Source: Marivirga tractuosa DSM 4126 (lineage in GTDB: Bacteria; Bacteroidota; Bacteroidia; Cytophagales; Cyclobacteriaceae). From it: DNA of 64,000 nt. Both the position numbers and the translations under genes were made by a program. The stretch covers positions 2,573,001 to 2,637,000 of the forward strand of contig NC_014759.1 in NCBI RefSeq assembly GCF_000183425.1, in the 5' to 3' direction. This document shows, piece after piece, positions 10,301 through 19,904 of the stretch (the first letter of the stretch is position 1; every line of letters starts with the position of its first letter). The notes below the pieces were generated by a model that made no database searches, was not told the DNA's origin, and saw only the letters and a list, made by a program, of their open reading frames with translations.

Positions 10301-13300
10301 AACACCTAATTGACTGCTATCCAAGAAATAATCACCATTGCTGTTTTGAATAACTCCTTTACCAGAAAACTGTCCGTTTTCACTTGTGGCATCTACCAAA
10401 TTCCCAGCTGTGCCACCTTCCCCTTCTAGTGGAATTAATGCTGTAGTATTTGAAATGGTAGTGGTGGAATTATACTTAATATTGGCTATTGGCAATGGTT
10501 TTAAAGCAATAAAGAAGGTATCTGGTTTACTTATACAGCCCGTATTAGGGTTTAATTCTTGAACTACTAAAGTATCGGTGGTTTCTGTTGTCACCTCTCT
10601 AAAATTAACAAATACAAGATTGCTATTGGTAGCACCGTCAAACTGATTTAAACCATTAGTAAAACTCCATTGGAATGTATTTCCAGGAGAAGTTGCATTC
10701 ATTCTAAAACGTACTTCTTGTTCTCCAGCACAAATAATTTCAGGACCAGAGGATTTAGTTGGGTCAGGTATATCATTTATTCTAATATTGACTTCCCTTG
10801 GAGCTGGAATAGCTCCACATCCAACCCCTGAAACCAAAACTGGCAAAACTTCCAAAGTTGATCGTCCTTCAAGCATTTCTTGCGGACTGGCTTTATAAAT
10901 TGGGTTAAGTACATTAGAAGTTAATGAATAAGCGACTTGGTCTTCATCGTCTTTAAAACCCCATGTGCCATCGTGTCCTGCTTCTTCATTAAAATCATCT
11001 ACTCTTGTCCACTCCACAGATAGGTCATCGGATGCACTTCCGCCAGAAACTGTACTGGATAAACTTGCAATTGCAATTTGATTTCCATTTTCATCTTCAT
11101 CCAAACAAATTGCCACGTTTCGATCAGAATTAACGGAAATGCTTTCTACAAATCGAACGGTTACAAAATCACTAGTTCCCACACAAGGGTTTAGTCCTCC
11201 AGGGTCATCCGAGGTTAATTCTAGCACAATTTCACCTCTTACTCCATCAGCAAAGCTTGCATAATATTTTACTGTATCGGGTCTGTCCGTTTGAACTGAT
11301 TTAAGTGTGAAGTCTGGTGAAAAACCACCACCGTTTGAACTTGGCCCTTCATCAATACTCCAAGTACCCTGCTGCACAGTACCTGTTATTTCCGGACTGT
11401 TAGTGACTAAACTTAGATCTGAAAAATCAATAACACTTGTATTTGCACCGCACAGTTCAATAACTCCAAATTCTTCATCTTGAGATTGAAAGCCACCTGC
11501 ATCCACTCTAGAACGGATATATTTTACGACCTCAACATCAGATCCCAAATCAGGCGCACTACAAGTATTGAGATCATCATCTTCATCCGTCAAAGACACA
11601 ATTCTAACATTATTTTCTGCAGAATCTGGTGGTACGATAGAAAACGTCTGTCCCTCTTCATAACCCGTAATAGTAATAGGATCATTGGTATTAACTTGAT
11701 AAACCAAAGTATAAACTCCAGAACCACCTACTATATCAACCGAAAATTCAACGTCAATTACATTACCTAGGTCATCAATATCACATATTGCATCATCAGT
11801 TGGTTCTACCAGGGCTAATTGCGCACTGCTAGGCCCTACCTTAATAGGATCAACAGAAGTAGTGCTTGCATTTTCTGTATTTCCCGCTTGACCCGTTTGT
11901 TTGTCTAATGTAATAGTACCCGGTACCGTACCAGCCGGCACTGTAAATTCAATTGTTTCATCGTCTACCACGATAAAAGTGGAGATGGTAAAAGGAGAAG
12001 CACCATTAATATTGGTGCGAATTCTACTAACCCCTGTGAAGTACTCGCCTTGAATAGTGAATGTTTCTCCGACACAAGCACCAATAGAAAAGTTATCGAT
12101 TCTGGCAGGGCCAAAAGTGGTAAATGACCAAATATTATCTGCTGTGAATCCAGCAAATTCATTTCCTGCACGATCTACCAAAGCACCCGCATCGAATTGG
12201 ATATAATACTCGGTAGAGTCTTCCAAAATATTTCCAAAGGAACTAAATTCTAAAATAGAGCTGGTATTATTTGTAAAAGCAGTACCAGCATCCAATACAG
12301 CCAATACATCTAATGTTTGCTTATCAATTATTGATATGTTATTTGTTCCTTGTCCTGAAACAGGCTCGTTTAATTCAATTGTAAATGTCAATGAATGAGA
12401 AACATTGAATTCGCCATTGAAAGGAGTGAATGGATCATTGGCTAATTCAGGGTCTTGTGTATCAATAGTGATGTCGGTATTCCCACTTAAGGAGTTTGCA
12501 CTTCCAACGGCTGGCAATCCTAAACTTGCATTAATTCCTGCCAAATCCTCAATTGTACCACCATTTAGGTCTATGCTATTTACAGTAGCATATTCTAAAT
12601 CTGTAACATCCAGAATTGCGCCTCCATCAGAGGCCTCAACAGTATAATTAAAGGTAAGAATGGTAGAATTGGAACCACTCACATATTCAGCATTGGAACC
12701 AGTATTTAAAGTGAGCAATGGAATTCCGCTAACCTTCACTGTTTCGTCAAACTCTATTGTTATACCGATTTGATCTCCTGTTGTAAAGAATCCTTGATCG
12801 GTAGTTGCTGTCACATTCACAATATCCGCAGGATCGGAATCCACTTGAATATCAGCATTGTCTTGAAGGCGGTTTGGATCAGCAGGCAAAACAATATCAG
12901 CTTCATTACTGACTAAATCCCGAATATTACCACCATTCATATCGAATGCATTTACATCCAAATCAAGCGTGTTTTCACCAGAACTAACGCCTCCAACGGT
13001 GTAAACAAAGTTCACTTCATTTCCATTTGTAACACTTTGGAAAGAAGCTTGCCCACTTGAATTTAAATCCAATAAAGGATTTCCACCGACCGTTACATCT
13101 TCATCGAAAACCAACTGAATATTAATATTGTCACCAGGACTGTACAAACCGTTGGCACTAGCAGAAACGATTTCAAGTATTCTTGGTCTTTGAGTATCTA
13201 TGGTGAAAGTTCCAGATGTGTTGGTAATGGCAGTATTGCCAACTAAATCTGTCGCTCCAGAAACCTCTATGGTTACATTTTGAATTTCTTCTTCTGTAGG

Positions 13301-16300
13301 ATTATGTATAAAAGTAGCGATATATTCGGTTGCAGAATTCCAGCTTCCATTATCCAATATCAAATTGTTAGATCCTTGCACACTGAAATTTGGAGTTGTG
13401 TTTTGATCCATATCTTCATTATAGGTTGCAGTAAGGATCAGTTGATTATTATCACGAGTAATCACCGTTTTATCTAAACCGATTGTTAGGGTTGGTGAAG
13501 TAGTATCAATAATTAAATCAGAATTATCAAGCAAACGATTCGGGCTGGTCGGTAAAGTTAAAACGGAAGAGTTGTTCACCAAGTCCAGTATCTCAATCTG
13601 AGAATTTGATATCGCAGTCACATTCAAATCAGTAGCGTTTTCTCCTGAAGCAGTGGCTCCTATTGTATAAGTGAAATTTAGTTCGTTCCCGTTTGTGATA
13701 TTATCGAAAGTAGCCGTAGCCCCAGTATTTAAGGTTAAAGTAGGGGCAGTTCCTATTTGTTGAATAGCTTCATCAAATACAACTTTAATATTGATGTTAT
13801 CACCAGGGCCGTAGGTTCCGTTTGGAGTTGAAGCTGTAATTTCAGTAATCCTCGGGCTTTGAGTGTCAATATCAAAAGGATCTGAGTCAGCAGTAACCGC
13901 TGTATTACCAACTAAATCAGTTGCGCCACTAATTTCAATGATCACATTATCAAATTCTTCTTCAATTAATAAATCATGTTCAAAATCAGCTTCATAAGTC
14001 TGAGCATCTAACCAAATGCCGCCTTGAAAGCTAATGTTACTACTATTACTAAATGAGAAGTTATGAGTACTGCTTTGATCCATATCTTCATCATAATTGA
14101 TTTCTAAAGTAAAGGTCGAATTAGTTTGACTTACCGTAGATGGCGTTATGGTTGTACTACTAATTTCAGGTGCTCTAGTATCAATCTTGATTGGCTTGAG
14201 AGTTGATAATTCATCGGCTGGATCAGTAGGTAAAGTTAAAACTGCTTCATTATCTATCGTATTTGTAACGCTTGCTCCTTCTAGATTAAATGCATTTACG
14301 TTCAATAAAGCAACATTCTCCCCAGCTAATACTTCATAATTAAAAGTTAGGATGTTATTGGATACATTATCAAAAACAGCAGTTCCTCCTGAATTCAAGC
14401 TTAATTCTGGTGTCCCAGAAACAACCTTCATATCTTGATCAAAATAGACTTCAATGTAAATGATATCCCCCGCTTTATAAGTACCAGTTACATTAGAAGC
14501 TGTTATAGACTCCAATCTTGGTCGAGAAGTATTGATATTGAAAATATTGGATTCACTAGGATCCATTATATTTCCGGCCATATCTGTGGCTCCTGAAATA
14601 AGTAACTTATCAGATATCTCTTCTTCCACAGTCAAATCATGAGTAAGCGAGACGGTATAAATGTTAAATCCATTGCCCACTACTTCCTCTGTCCAAACAC
14701 CATCATTATTATTATCTAAATTATTGGAAGTGTTGGCCTCTACAGTTGGGTCAATGGTGTTATTCATAGATTTATCGAACTTGACAGACAATTCTATGGT
14801 GTTTTGAGGTCTATTCACCAAAGTTTTGTTCAGGCTTACATTTACAGTTTTAGGATTTTCAGTATCTATAGTAAATAGATCTAAAATAGTAGCATCATCG
14901 AGTTGATTTCCTGATATATCAGCAGCATTAGAAATCAAAACATCAATATTTTCAACCAACTCATCTTGATCGGATAAATCAAAAAAGAAAGTGTAAACAG
15001 TATTTCCAGCGGACCAGCCCCCAGTACCGTTTGGCCCTGCTAGGCTACCACCAGTAATAGGATGCTCATTTGGAAATGAAATTTCAGGATTGAAAAGAAT
15101 GCTATTATCCATTTCCTCATTAAAAGTAACTTGGATTTCAAGTGCATCTGTTCCTAAATGAGCACCAGATAAAACAGTTGGGGAAGCCGTTACCTGACTG
15201 ACTTCCGGTTTAGTGATATCCTCAAATGCATAAGTCTTGGAAAAGTTAGATGCATTTATGTTAGCTGAATTAGTGAAGGTAATATGGGCAATATCCAGCC
15301 CGACAGTTAAATCAGGTGTATCAAATTCATTAACTGTATTATCCACATCCACAATCAGGAAGTAATTTTTGGTTTCAGAACTTAGGTTTTCAGTTAAGCC
15401 TGTAAAAGTAATTGTGTTAGCACCATTATCGATCGTTGGTGAAGAGGCAATTACAGCATCTGTAATAGTTCCGTCATAGGTATTATCAGCTGAAGCGGCC
15501 AATCGAATATTATTCACCTTATTGCTTAAATCGAGATTGGTTGAGAATTCGATTGCTTGCATTTGGGTAGTCCCTAATGCATCAATTGCTAAGCCCAATA
15601 AAGCCTGATCAGTAGCTCCACTCTGAAGAGTACCGCTATTCAACCCATTCGTAAGTTCTGCTAAACCTAGTGTTGGATTTACTGTAACCTGAGTAGAAGA
15701 AACATCAAAGAGACTACTGCCATCTGTTACGGTTAATGTTCCATCACCACTGCCCTGGTAATTAAAATTTGCAGGAAACTCAAATTCTCCATTAGTAAAA
15801 CTTGGATTCAACGGCAAATTACTCATTGGAATATTATCTGCATTTGTAATGCTAAAGACGCCATAATCTAAGTCTAAATTTCCATTGGCATCCTTAGCCT
15901 CTACTATTGCCTGAGGTGTTACATTTTCGCCAGCATTTACTGCAGCAGGAGGGTCAGCTGTAAACTCAAATTCAGTAGCTTCTACAACAATTTCATTATT
16001 GCCGTTTCCTGACGAAATAGTTGGAGAAGTAGCGTCAAATTTCGTTGAATTAGCCTCCACCAAAACGTCCGCTGGAGCTAACTCAAACACTAAATTTTTA
16101 TTGTCAATTTCAGCAGCACTGATTACTTCATTTAATCTGACTTGAAGTTGAAATCTGAGAGAGGTACTTTCCTCTAAAAATCCAATTTCAGTATCATTAT
16201 CATTTTCATTGCTTGGAATATCAACTGTAATATTATCATTATTCACGGTTATGTTACTTGTCTGTGTTATGCTGCGCGTCACATTAACCAATCTAGCCTC

Positions 16301-18703
16301 AGCAATTACATCACTCCAGGCTATATTTAAACTACCGAAATAGTCGCCAGCTGCTCTTGAAAAAGTAAAAAACTCAAGTTTAGTATTCACCCCATCATTA
16401 CCACCTTCAACAGCATCAAAATCTAAAACAGTAATGAAATTTCCACCTGTATCATCATTGTCTACTGAGCTTATAGTTGAGGCTGCCCCATTAAAAGTCA
16501 GGGTGTTATTAGATGCTACACCATCTGTTGTTGCTGTGGCTGTTCCAGGAGAGGCAGGAGTTACATAGCAATAACCGTTTGAATTGTAGGCAAAAACAGC
16601 AAAATAATATTGCGTATTAATATTTAAGCCTGAAACAGACACGGAATTAGTCGTTCCATTATATACTGCATTATTCCCTCCTGATCGAACTTCAACAGCT
16701 TGAGAATAATCACTGTCAACACCTGTTTCGTAAGCTGTGCCTAGATCTGGTTCAAAATTAACCGGATTTCCTTGTCTCACTACCACCAAATACTTATCTG
16801 CACCAGTAACAGAGGTCCAGCTAACATCAATGGAAAGTGGATTTATATCTGCTGGATCAATAGTGTTAAAAGAAGACTGCGAGTCAGGGGGAGCACAATC
16901 AGTAGTGGATAAGACGGTTTTCTTATCAGTATTATAGCAAAAACCATTAGGATTGTACTCATAAATATCAAATGCATAGTCAGTGAGGGCAGCCAAATTT
17001 GTAATTGTAACACTGGTTCCACTACCTGAGTAAACCACAAAATTACCAGTTCCAGTCTGAGCCGTACCTCCTCCGTCTCCAAAACTGGAATTTACATCAT
17101 AATTAGTATTTAGAGACGGAAGTTGAACTGCTGATGATGCCAGCCTTGCGACCACTAATACGTCTACAGCTCCTGAACTTTTAGACCATTCCACATCAAG
17201 TTGACTGGAAGAAACATTGTTAGCTTGCTCTCCGCTAACTGTAGTAGTCGCAGGATCACAATTCGTCTGTTGCGTTATTATTTGCTTACTACCATAACAT
17301 TCCCCATTATCATTATATAAATAAACATCAAAGGTGTAATCTTCAAAATCACTTAGACTGGTCACATTTACGCCAGTTCCGGCACCATTGAAAACCACAT
17401 AATTTCCAGTGCTTCCAATTTCTTCTGAAGAGTAACTACTATTGGCATTATATATTTGACCGTCAACAATTGAGGCTGCCGTTTCACCAGTTAGACGTGC
17501 TGCTACTAAAACATTTAAGCTATCTGGGTCATCCCAAGTGAGTTGAATACTATTTGAAGTGACGGTTCCTAGTTGAAGATTACTTACAGTTTCTGTTGGC
17601 GTAATACATGAAGTTTGGAAAGAGCCTTCATTTGGAGCAGTCTTAGAAACGTAGTTTATGGTAGAAGGATCTGCTCCTTCTGCATAAGGAATTACATAGT
17701 AATAATAGGTTCTATCTGCCTGTAATCCTGTTAAGGTAGCCAGGCTATTGGTGACATTTTTTGTTCCCACAATTCCCGAGAAACTAAGATCATTAGGAGT
17801 AGTTCCATCTAATACATTGTCTATTTCTGTATCAATAGCATTCTGATCCTGGGTATAAATTACCAAATAACCAGTAGCACCTGTCACATTACCCCAATCA
17901 AGATCCACAGAATTAGCTGCAATATTAGTTTCAGTACCTAAAGTAGTAATACCAGCAGGTGCTTCGGATAAGGTCCAATAAGTGCCAGTAGGCGCTCCAC
18001 TTTTTAAATAGTGAATTGTTTCATCATCGTTGCCATTACTATTGTATATAGGAAGAATAAACGAATATTCAGTTGCAGGATCTAATCCTGAAGTACCTAT
18101 GACAGTTTTAGTATCATCTGGCTCAAACACGAAATTATCGCCTGGAATCTGCCCAGTCGGTCTACTTCCATTTGTTAAATTAGATAAATCTTCTGGAGAA
18201 TTTCCTTCTTTATAATATAAAACAAACCCACCATTAGTCGGAAATGTGTAACTATTGAATGTAAAGTATATACTATCAGTAAATCTGTTTTCTCCCAATT
18301 GGAAGTTACTTACTGGCGTTAAGGGTTGAGTTGCAAGTGTCCAAAAAGAGCTTTCTGCAGTTGATTGAGTTGAAGCAGGTGAAGTGGTAGTAGCCGTAAA
18401 CCTATAAAAGTATTGCTCGCCAGGAGTTAAGTTGATAAGACCTTCGCTTACATCACGGCTTGTATTTACAGCAGTTTCCGAGCCTGAAACAGTTGTATAT
18501 GGACCACCTGAAGTAGTCCCATATTCAAAAGAGTAATTCACATCGGCTGAAGCATCGGTATTAATAGTTGCATTCAGTGTAATAGACACATCCGCTGTAT
18601 CAGTAGGGTCAAGTAAACTTACACTACTCACCACTTGTGCGTAAAGTTTTTCAGCCCTGCAAACAGCTAAAACAATAAATAATATCAGTAAAAATTTCTT
18701 CAT
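7382..18703 (-). CDS. Giant T9SS-secreted surface protein with FN3, Ig-like, IPT and PKD-like modules
   Basis: About 3,773 residues. The frame also opens at a TTG at 18721, but the ATG at 18703 is preferred: AAAGGA lies upstream and the protein then begins MKKFLLILFIVLAVC, a clean signal peptide ending in YAQ. Six fibronectin-III-like repeats fill about residues 25-730. A linker follows, then an alternating array of two Ig-like modules at about 1170-2080 (one carrying YGPGDNINI, the other SGATDLVGNTA), a Big_5-like module, an IPT/TIG domain near 2195, many Ig/PKD-like modules, a jelly-roll-like domain at about 3245-3480, and an Omp28/thioredoxin-like region without cysteines. The C-terminus (ELYPNPAHDFLKIQL to KFAVTN) is a type A T9SS sorting domain, so the protein should be exported by T9SS and anchored at the surface. 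It is the last gene of the six-gene operon, 5-22 bp after the lipoprotein gene. Likely an adhesin or sensor; no catalytic domain is seen. Confidence 0.85.
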   Translation of the reverse strand: MKKFLLILFIVLAVCRAEKLYAQVVSSVSLLDPTDTADVSITLNATINTDASADVNYSFEYGTTSGGPYTTVSGSETAVNTSRDVSEGLINLTPGEQYFYRFTATTTSPASTQSTAESSFWTLATQPLTPVSNFQLGENRFTDSIYFTFNSYTFPTNGGFVLYYKEGNSPEDLSNLTNGSRPTGQIPGDNFVFEPDDTKTVIGTSGLDPATEYSFILPIYNSNGNDDETIHYLKSGAPTGTYWTLSEAPAGITTLGTETNIAANSVDLDWGNVTGATGYLVIYTQDQNAIDTEIDNVLDGTTPNDLSFSGIVGTKNVTNSLATLTGLQADRTYYYYVIPYAEGADPSTINYVSKTAPNEGSFQTSCITPTETVSNLQLGTVTSNSIQLTWDDPDSLNVLVAARLTGETAASIVDGQIYNANSSYSSEEIGSTGNYVVFNGAGTGVNVTSLSDFEDYTFDVYLYNDNGECYGSKQIITQQTNCDPATTTVSGEQANNVSSSQLDVEWSKSSGAVDVLVVARLASSAVQLPSLNTNYDVNSSFGDGGGTAQTGTGNFVVYSGSGTSVTITNLAALTDYAFDIYEYNPNGFCYNTDKKTVLSTTDCAPPDSQSSFNTIDPADINPLSIDVSWTSVTGADKYLVVVRQGNPVNFEPDLGTAYETGVDSDYSQAVEVRSGGNNAVYNGTTNSVSVSGLNINTQYYFAVFAYNSNGYCYVTPASPGTATATTDGVASNNTLTFNGAASTISSVDNDDTGGNFITVLDFDAVEGGNDGVNTKLEFFTFSRAAGDYFGSLNIAWSDVIAEARLVNVTRSITQTSNITVNNDNITVDIPSNENDNDTEIGFLEESTSLRFQLQVRLNEVISAAEIDNKNLVFELAPADVLVEANSTKFDATSPTISSGNGNNEIVVEATEFEFTADPPAAVNAGENVTPQAIVEAKDANGNLDLDYGVFSITNADNIPMSNLPLNPSFTNGEFEFPANFNYQGSGDGTLTVTDGSSLFDVSSTQVTVNPTLGLAELTNGLNSGTLQSGATDQALLGLAIDALGTTQMQAIEFSTNLDLSNKVNNIRLAASADNTYDGTITDAVIASSPTIDNGANTITFTGLTENLSSETKNYFLIVDVDNTVNEFDTPDLTVGLDIAHITFTNSANINASNFSKTYAFEDITKPEVSQVTASPTVLSGAHLGTDALEIQVTFNEEMDNSILFNPEISFPNEHPITGGSLAGPNGTGGWSAGNTVYTFFFDLSDQDELVENIDVLISNAADISGNQLDDATILDLFTIDTENPKTVNVSLNKTLVNRPQNTIELSVKFDKSMNNTIDPTVEANTSNNLDNNNDGVWTEEVVGNGFNIYTVSLTHDLTVEEEISDKLLISGATDMAGNIMDPSESNIFNINTSRPRLESITASNVTGTYKAGDIIYIEVYFDQDMKVVSGTPELSLNSGGTAVFDNVSNNILTFNYEVLAGENVALLNVNAFNLEGASVTNTIDNEAVLTLPTDPADELSTLKPIKIDTRAPEISSTTITPSTVSQTNSTFTLEINYDEDMDQSSTHNFSFSNSSNISFQGGIWLDAQTYEADFEHDLLIEEEFDNVIIEISGATDLVGNTAVTADSDPFDIDTQSPRITEITASTPNGTYGPGDNINIKVVFDEAIQQIGTAPTLTLNTGATATFDNITNGNELNFTYTIGATASGENATDLNVTAISNSQIEILDLVNNSSVLTLPTSPNRLLDNSDLIIDTTSPTLTIGLDKTVITRDNNQLILTATYNEDMDQNTTPNFSVQGSNNLILDNGSWNSATEYIATFIHNPTEEEIQNVTIEVSGATDLVGNTAITNTSGTFTIDTQRPRILEIVSASANGLYSPGDNINIQLVFDEDVTVGGNPLLDLNSSGQASFQSVTNGNEVNFVYTVGGVSSGENTLDLDVNAFDMNGGNIRDLVSNEADIVLPADPNRLQDNADIQVDSDPADIVNVTATTDQGFFTTGDQIGITIEFDETVKVSGIPLLTLNTGSNAEYVSGSNSTILTFNYTVEASDGGAILDVTDLEYATVNSIDLNGGTIEDLAGINASLGLPAVGSANSLSGNTDITIDTQDPELANDPFTPFNGEFNVSHSLTFTIELNEPVSGQGTNNISIIDKQTLDVLAVLDAGTAFTNNTSSILEFSSFGNILEDSTEYYIQFDAGALVDRAGNEFAGFTADNIWSFTTFGPARIDNFSIGACVGETFTIQGEYFTGVSRIRTNINGASPFTISTFIVVDDETIEFTVPAGTVPGTITLDKQTGQAGNTENASTTSVDPIKVGPSSAQLALVEPTDDAICDIDDLGNVIDVEFSVDIVGGSGVYTLVYQVNTNDPITITGYEEGQTFSIVPPDSAENNVRIVSLTDEDDDLNTCSAPDLGSDVEVVKYIRSRVDAGGFQSQDEEFGVIELCGANTSVIDFSDLSLVTNSPEITGTVQQGTWSIDEGPSSNGGGFSPDFTLKSVQTDRPDTVKYYASFADGVRGEIVLELTSDDPGGLNPCVGTSDFVTVRFVESISVNSDRNVAICLDEDENGNQIAIASLSSTVSGGSASDDLSVEWTRVDDFNEEAGHDGTWGFKDDEDQVAYSLTSNVLNPIYKASPQEMLEGRSTLEVLPVLVSGVGCGAIPAPREVNIRINDIPDPTKSSGPEIICAGEQEVRFRMNATSPGNTFQWSFTNGLNQFDGATNSNLVFVNFREVTTETTDTLVVQELNPNTGCISKPDTFFIALKPLPIANIKYNSTTTISNTTALIPLEGEGGTAGNLVDATSENGQFSGKGVIQNSNGDYFLDSSQLGVTDITDEEDVHEVFFTFTNEFGCSATDTIAFNVFDAERIFPALAEEYCQLDAADTISVDNAIVPDGFIVSAINGPGITEIGYTDVVVGNDTISVLRAIFDPETAYESNPNSENPSVISITYSIEDPNDASNNADNVGEQIVIVNPLPVLEIDDIEAGICTYDEKIEFEPIGITGNNYSFQLINEGLPDSLVIGDSLDGFEFDPAPLLAYLVDNGEDSIRIFINYTYQDGNSCENSREYNFLVWRQPSKPVVNSTDLCFVDGVMDTAIVENYDGDKANEELLWFTGTDFNAEPIHQGRSYSPTPDFFTTVDEITFNVIRRNVDSEGEEEVPCVSNATEVTFRKIDNPDFDWNKSTFGQEPIIFTGKPNQAALASTEWTITNISGEVEQLVGADAFTKVNDSTIAVDFNSYGAGRYRVNFNVSSLKSCSAEVSKEIVILPEETVADRYVFNFDTSSEGWVSNGFKRNTANTEKRLWDFAIPSGESNIESNEHLWITNAEGSYESGVVSYVYSPSMDISNIDRPVVSFDLWQNMAEGDDGLILEYSTDGKVIEDPEKEWRLLGDVSSGLQWYNDDRIESQPGTINLDGINNNGLFVGWSEENDAESIVPVNAKHSLEALDGSENLIFRFQFKSTLSESEFGNRDGAAFDNFKIESLNRNVLVEYFGDFESSADPQEMETINSVFNDVGNFAWINYRINENDPLYKQASSSMLSRIYYYEAYSFEDQFAIDGAINDFSFAGEDGDSDFGINELSRARLFSSISSIDVEASKINESELEIVAKFNSVEPVGENVNLFIAVLQKEIIGGEQGTEEGITYHNVLRKLLPGNGGAKVSGTSGQQTVTFKASSSADENPLAVVAFLQNINTKAVIQSAYLGDLPLLSLSNVTALNKELGALNIELYPNPAHDFLKIQLDSPLQEEVKAKVIDVTGKTIIEFSLLQSQRYYEMKTSSLKTGMYNLILTNQNGERKMMKFAVTN

Positions 18704-18725
18704 ATTAAAATTTCCTTTCAACCTT

Positions 18726-19904
18726 CTAATTCACCAATCTTCCGAACTTATCTGTTTTAATCAACAATAATGTGTTTTCTATCCCAATCTCCGTTGATCC
18801 AATAGAATAAATCTGATCATTGATCATTACCGCATCATGCAATTCCTCGTCTTCATCACTTCCAAAAGAATTTGAAAATGACTCTCCACCATTTGGCCCT
18901 CTTCTTGACAAATAAAAATCTAAATGACTTCCACCTTCTTGTCCAATAACTTCGGTAGAACCCGCCACTAAATATCCATTTTCAATTTTCTTAGCCCCAT
19001 TCAGTCGATTTTCACCCTTTTCTCCAAAAATGACGGGATCAGCAGCTGAGAATACTTCATAGAAAAACAACATTCTTTGTTCTTCCTTTTTATTATCAAG
19101 CTCCCCTAAGATTACTATTTTGCCCTCTTGAGTTTTAATTAATTTTTTGGACAAAATATTTTCACTATCATCAAAACTTAAAGCATCTATATCATCAATC
19201 TGTTGCATACTTCTATTAGGGCTTCTCACTAATTCAGAGTTTCCTGTATTATAAGCCCAAATCAGACCTCCAGTGGCATCTTCTAAAATAGGAGTAGAAG
19301 GTAGTGCTTTTGCCTTACTAGTAGTGTACGTTTGATCAATTGATAAATCAGATGCATTTAATTGACCATATAATGTATACCTTTCTGAATCATTCCATTC
19401 GGAGCCTCCAAAATATATTTTCGAAGAGGTTTCATCATAAGATATTCCGGTAAGGTCATAATTCTCCATATCCGAACTGTAAAATCCACTTTTTACAGAA
19501 TCGAGCTGTGCATTAAGCTCTAAAAAAAATAGGCTTTCATTATTATTCCCCACAGTTCCACCTAAAACAATCCTTTGATTTTCTATTACTATAACATCCT
19601 TTACGTTCCAAGCTTGATTCAATCCTTCGGGAAAATACTTATCACTACCATTAATCACAGTACCATTTAAATCTGTTCTCAGTATTCTAATTTTATTAGA
19701 TGAATTACCTCTAATCGTGCTATTTGACACAATCAGCAAACCTCCGTTAAATTCATTGACAGATAATGGCGCATCAGTACCTTTTCCCTGAATGATTTTT
19801 ATATAGGAATTTTGAGAAACGGGACTTAAGTCTTCTTCTGTATTGCAAGCACCAATTGCCAATATTACCAAGCATGAGAATATGGTATATATTAAGTATT
19901 TCAT
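18726..19904 (-). CDS. Lipoprotein, probable beta-propeller
   Basis: A 392-residue protein with a lipoprotein signal peptide (LVILAIGACNTEE, Cys20 as the lipidation site). The rest consists of repeated strand patterns with aromatic and glycine turns (KIIQGKGTDAPLSVNEFNGGLLI, then ENQRIVLGGTVGNNNESLFFLELN and KIENGYLVAGSTEVIG), like the six- or seven-bladed propellers of delta-60/kelch-like Bacteroidota lipoproteins. No catalytic residues are evident. The start overlaps the stop of the outer-membrane barrel gene by 4 bp, and the stop is next to the start of the giant surface-protein gene. The context suggests an outer-membrane partner of the barrel and the giant protein. Confidence 0.7.
   Translation of the reverse strand: MKYLIYTIFSCLVILAIGACNTEEDLSPVSQNSYIKIIQGKGTDAPLSVNEFNGGLLIVSNSTIRGNSSNKIRILRTDLNGTVINGSDKYFPEGLNQAWNVKDVIVIENQRIVLGGTVGNNNESLFFLELNAQLDSVKSGFYSSDMENYDLTGISYDETSSKIYFGGSEWNDSERYTLYGQLNASDLSIDQTYTTSKAKALPSTPILEDATGGLIWAYNTGNSELVRSPNRSMQQIDDIDALSFDDSENILSKKLIKTQEGKIVILGELDNKKEEQRMLFFYEVFSAADPVIFGEKGENRLNGAKKIENGYLVAGSTEVIGQEGGSHLDFYLSRRGPNGGESFSNSFGSDEDEELHDAVMINDQIYSIGSTEIGIENTLLLIKTDKFGRLVN

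Noticed and set aside
18704..18721. TTG start of the giant protein at 18721
   Set aside because: The ATG at 18703 has an AAAGGA upstream and begins the signal peptide directly.
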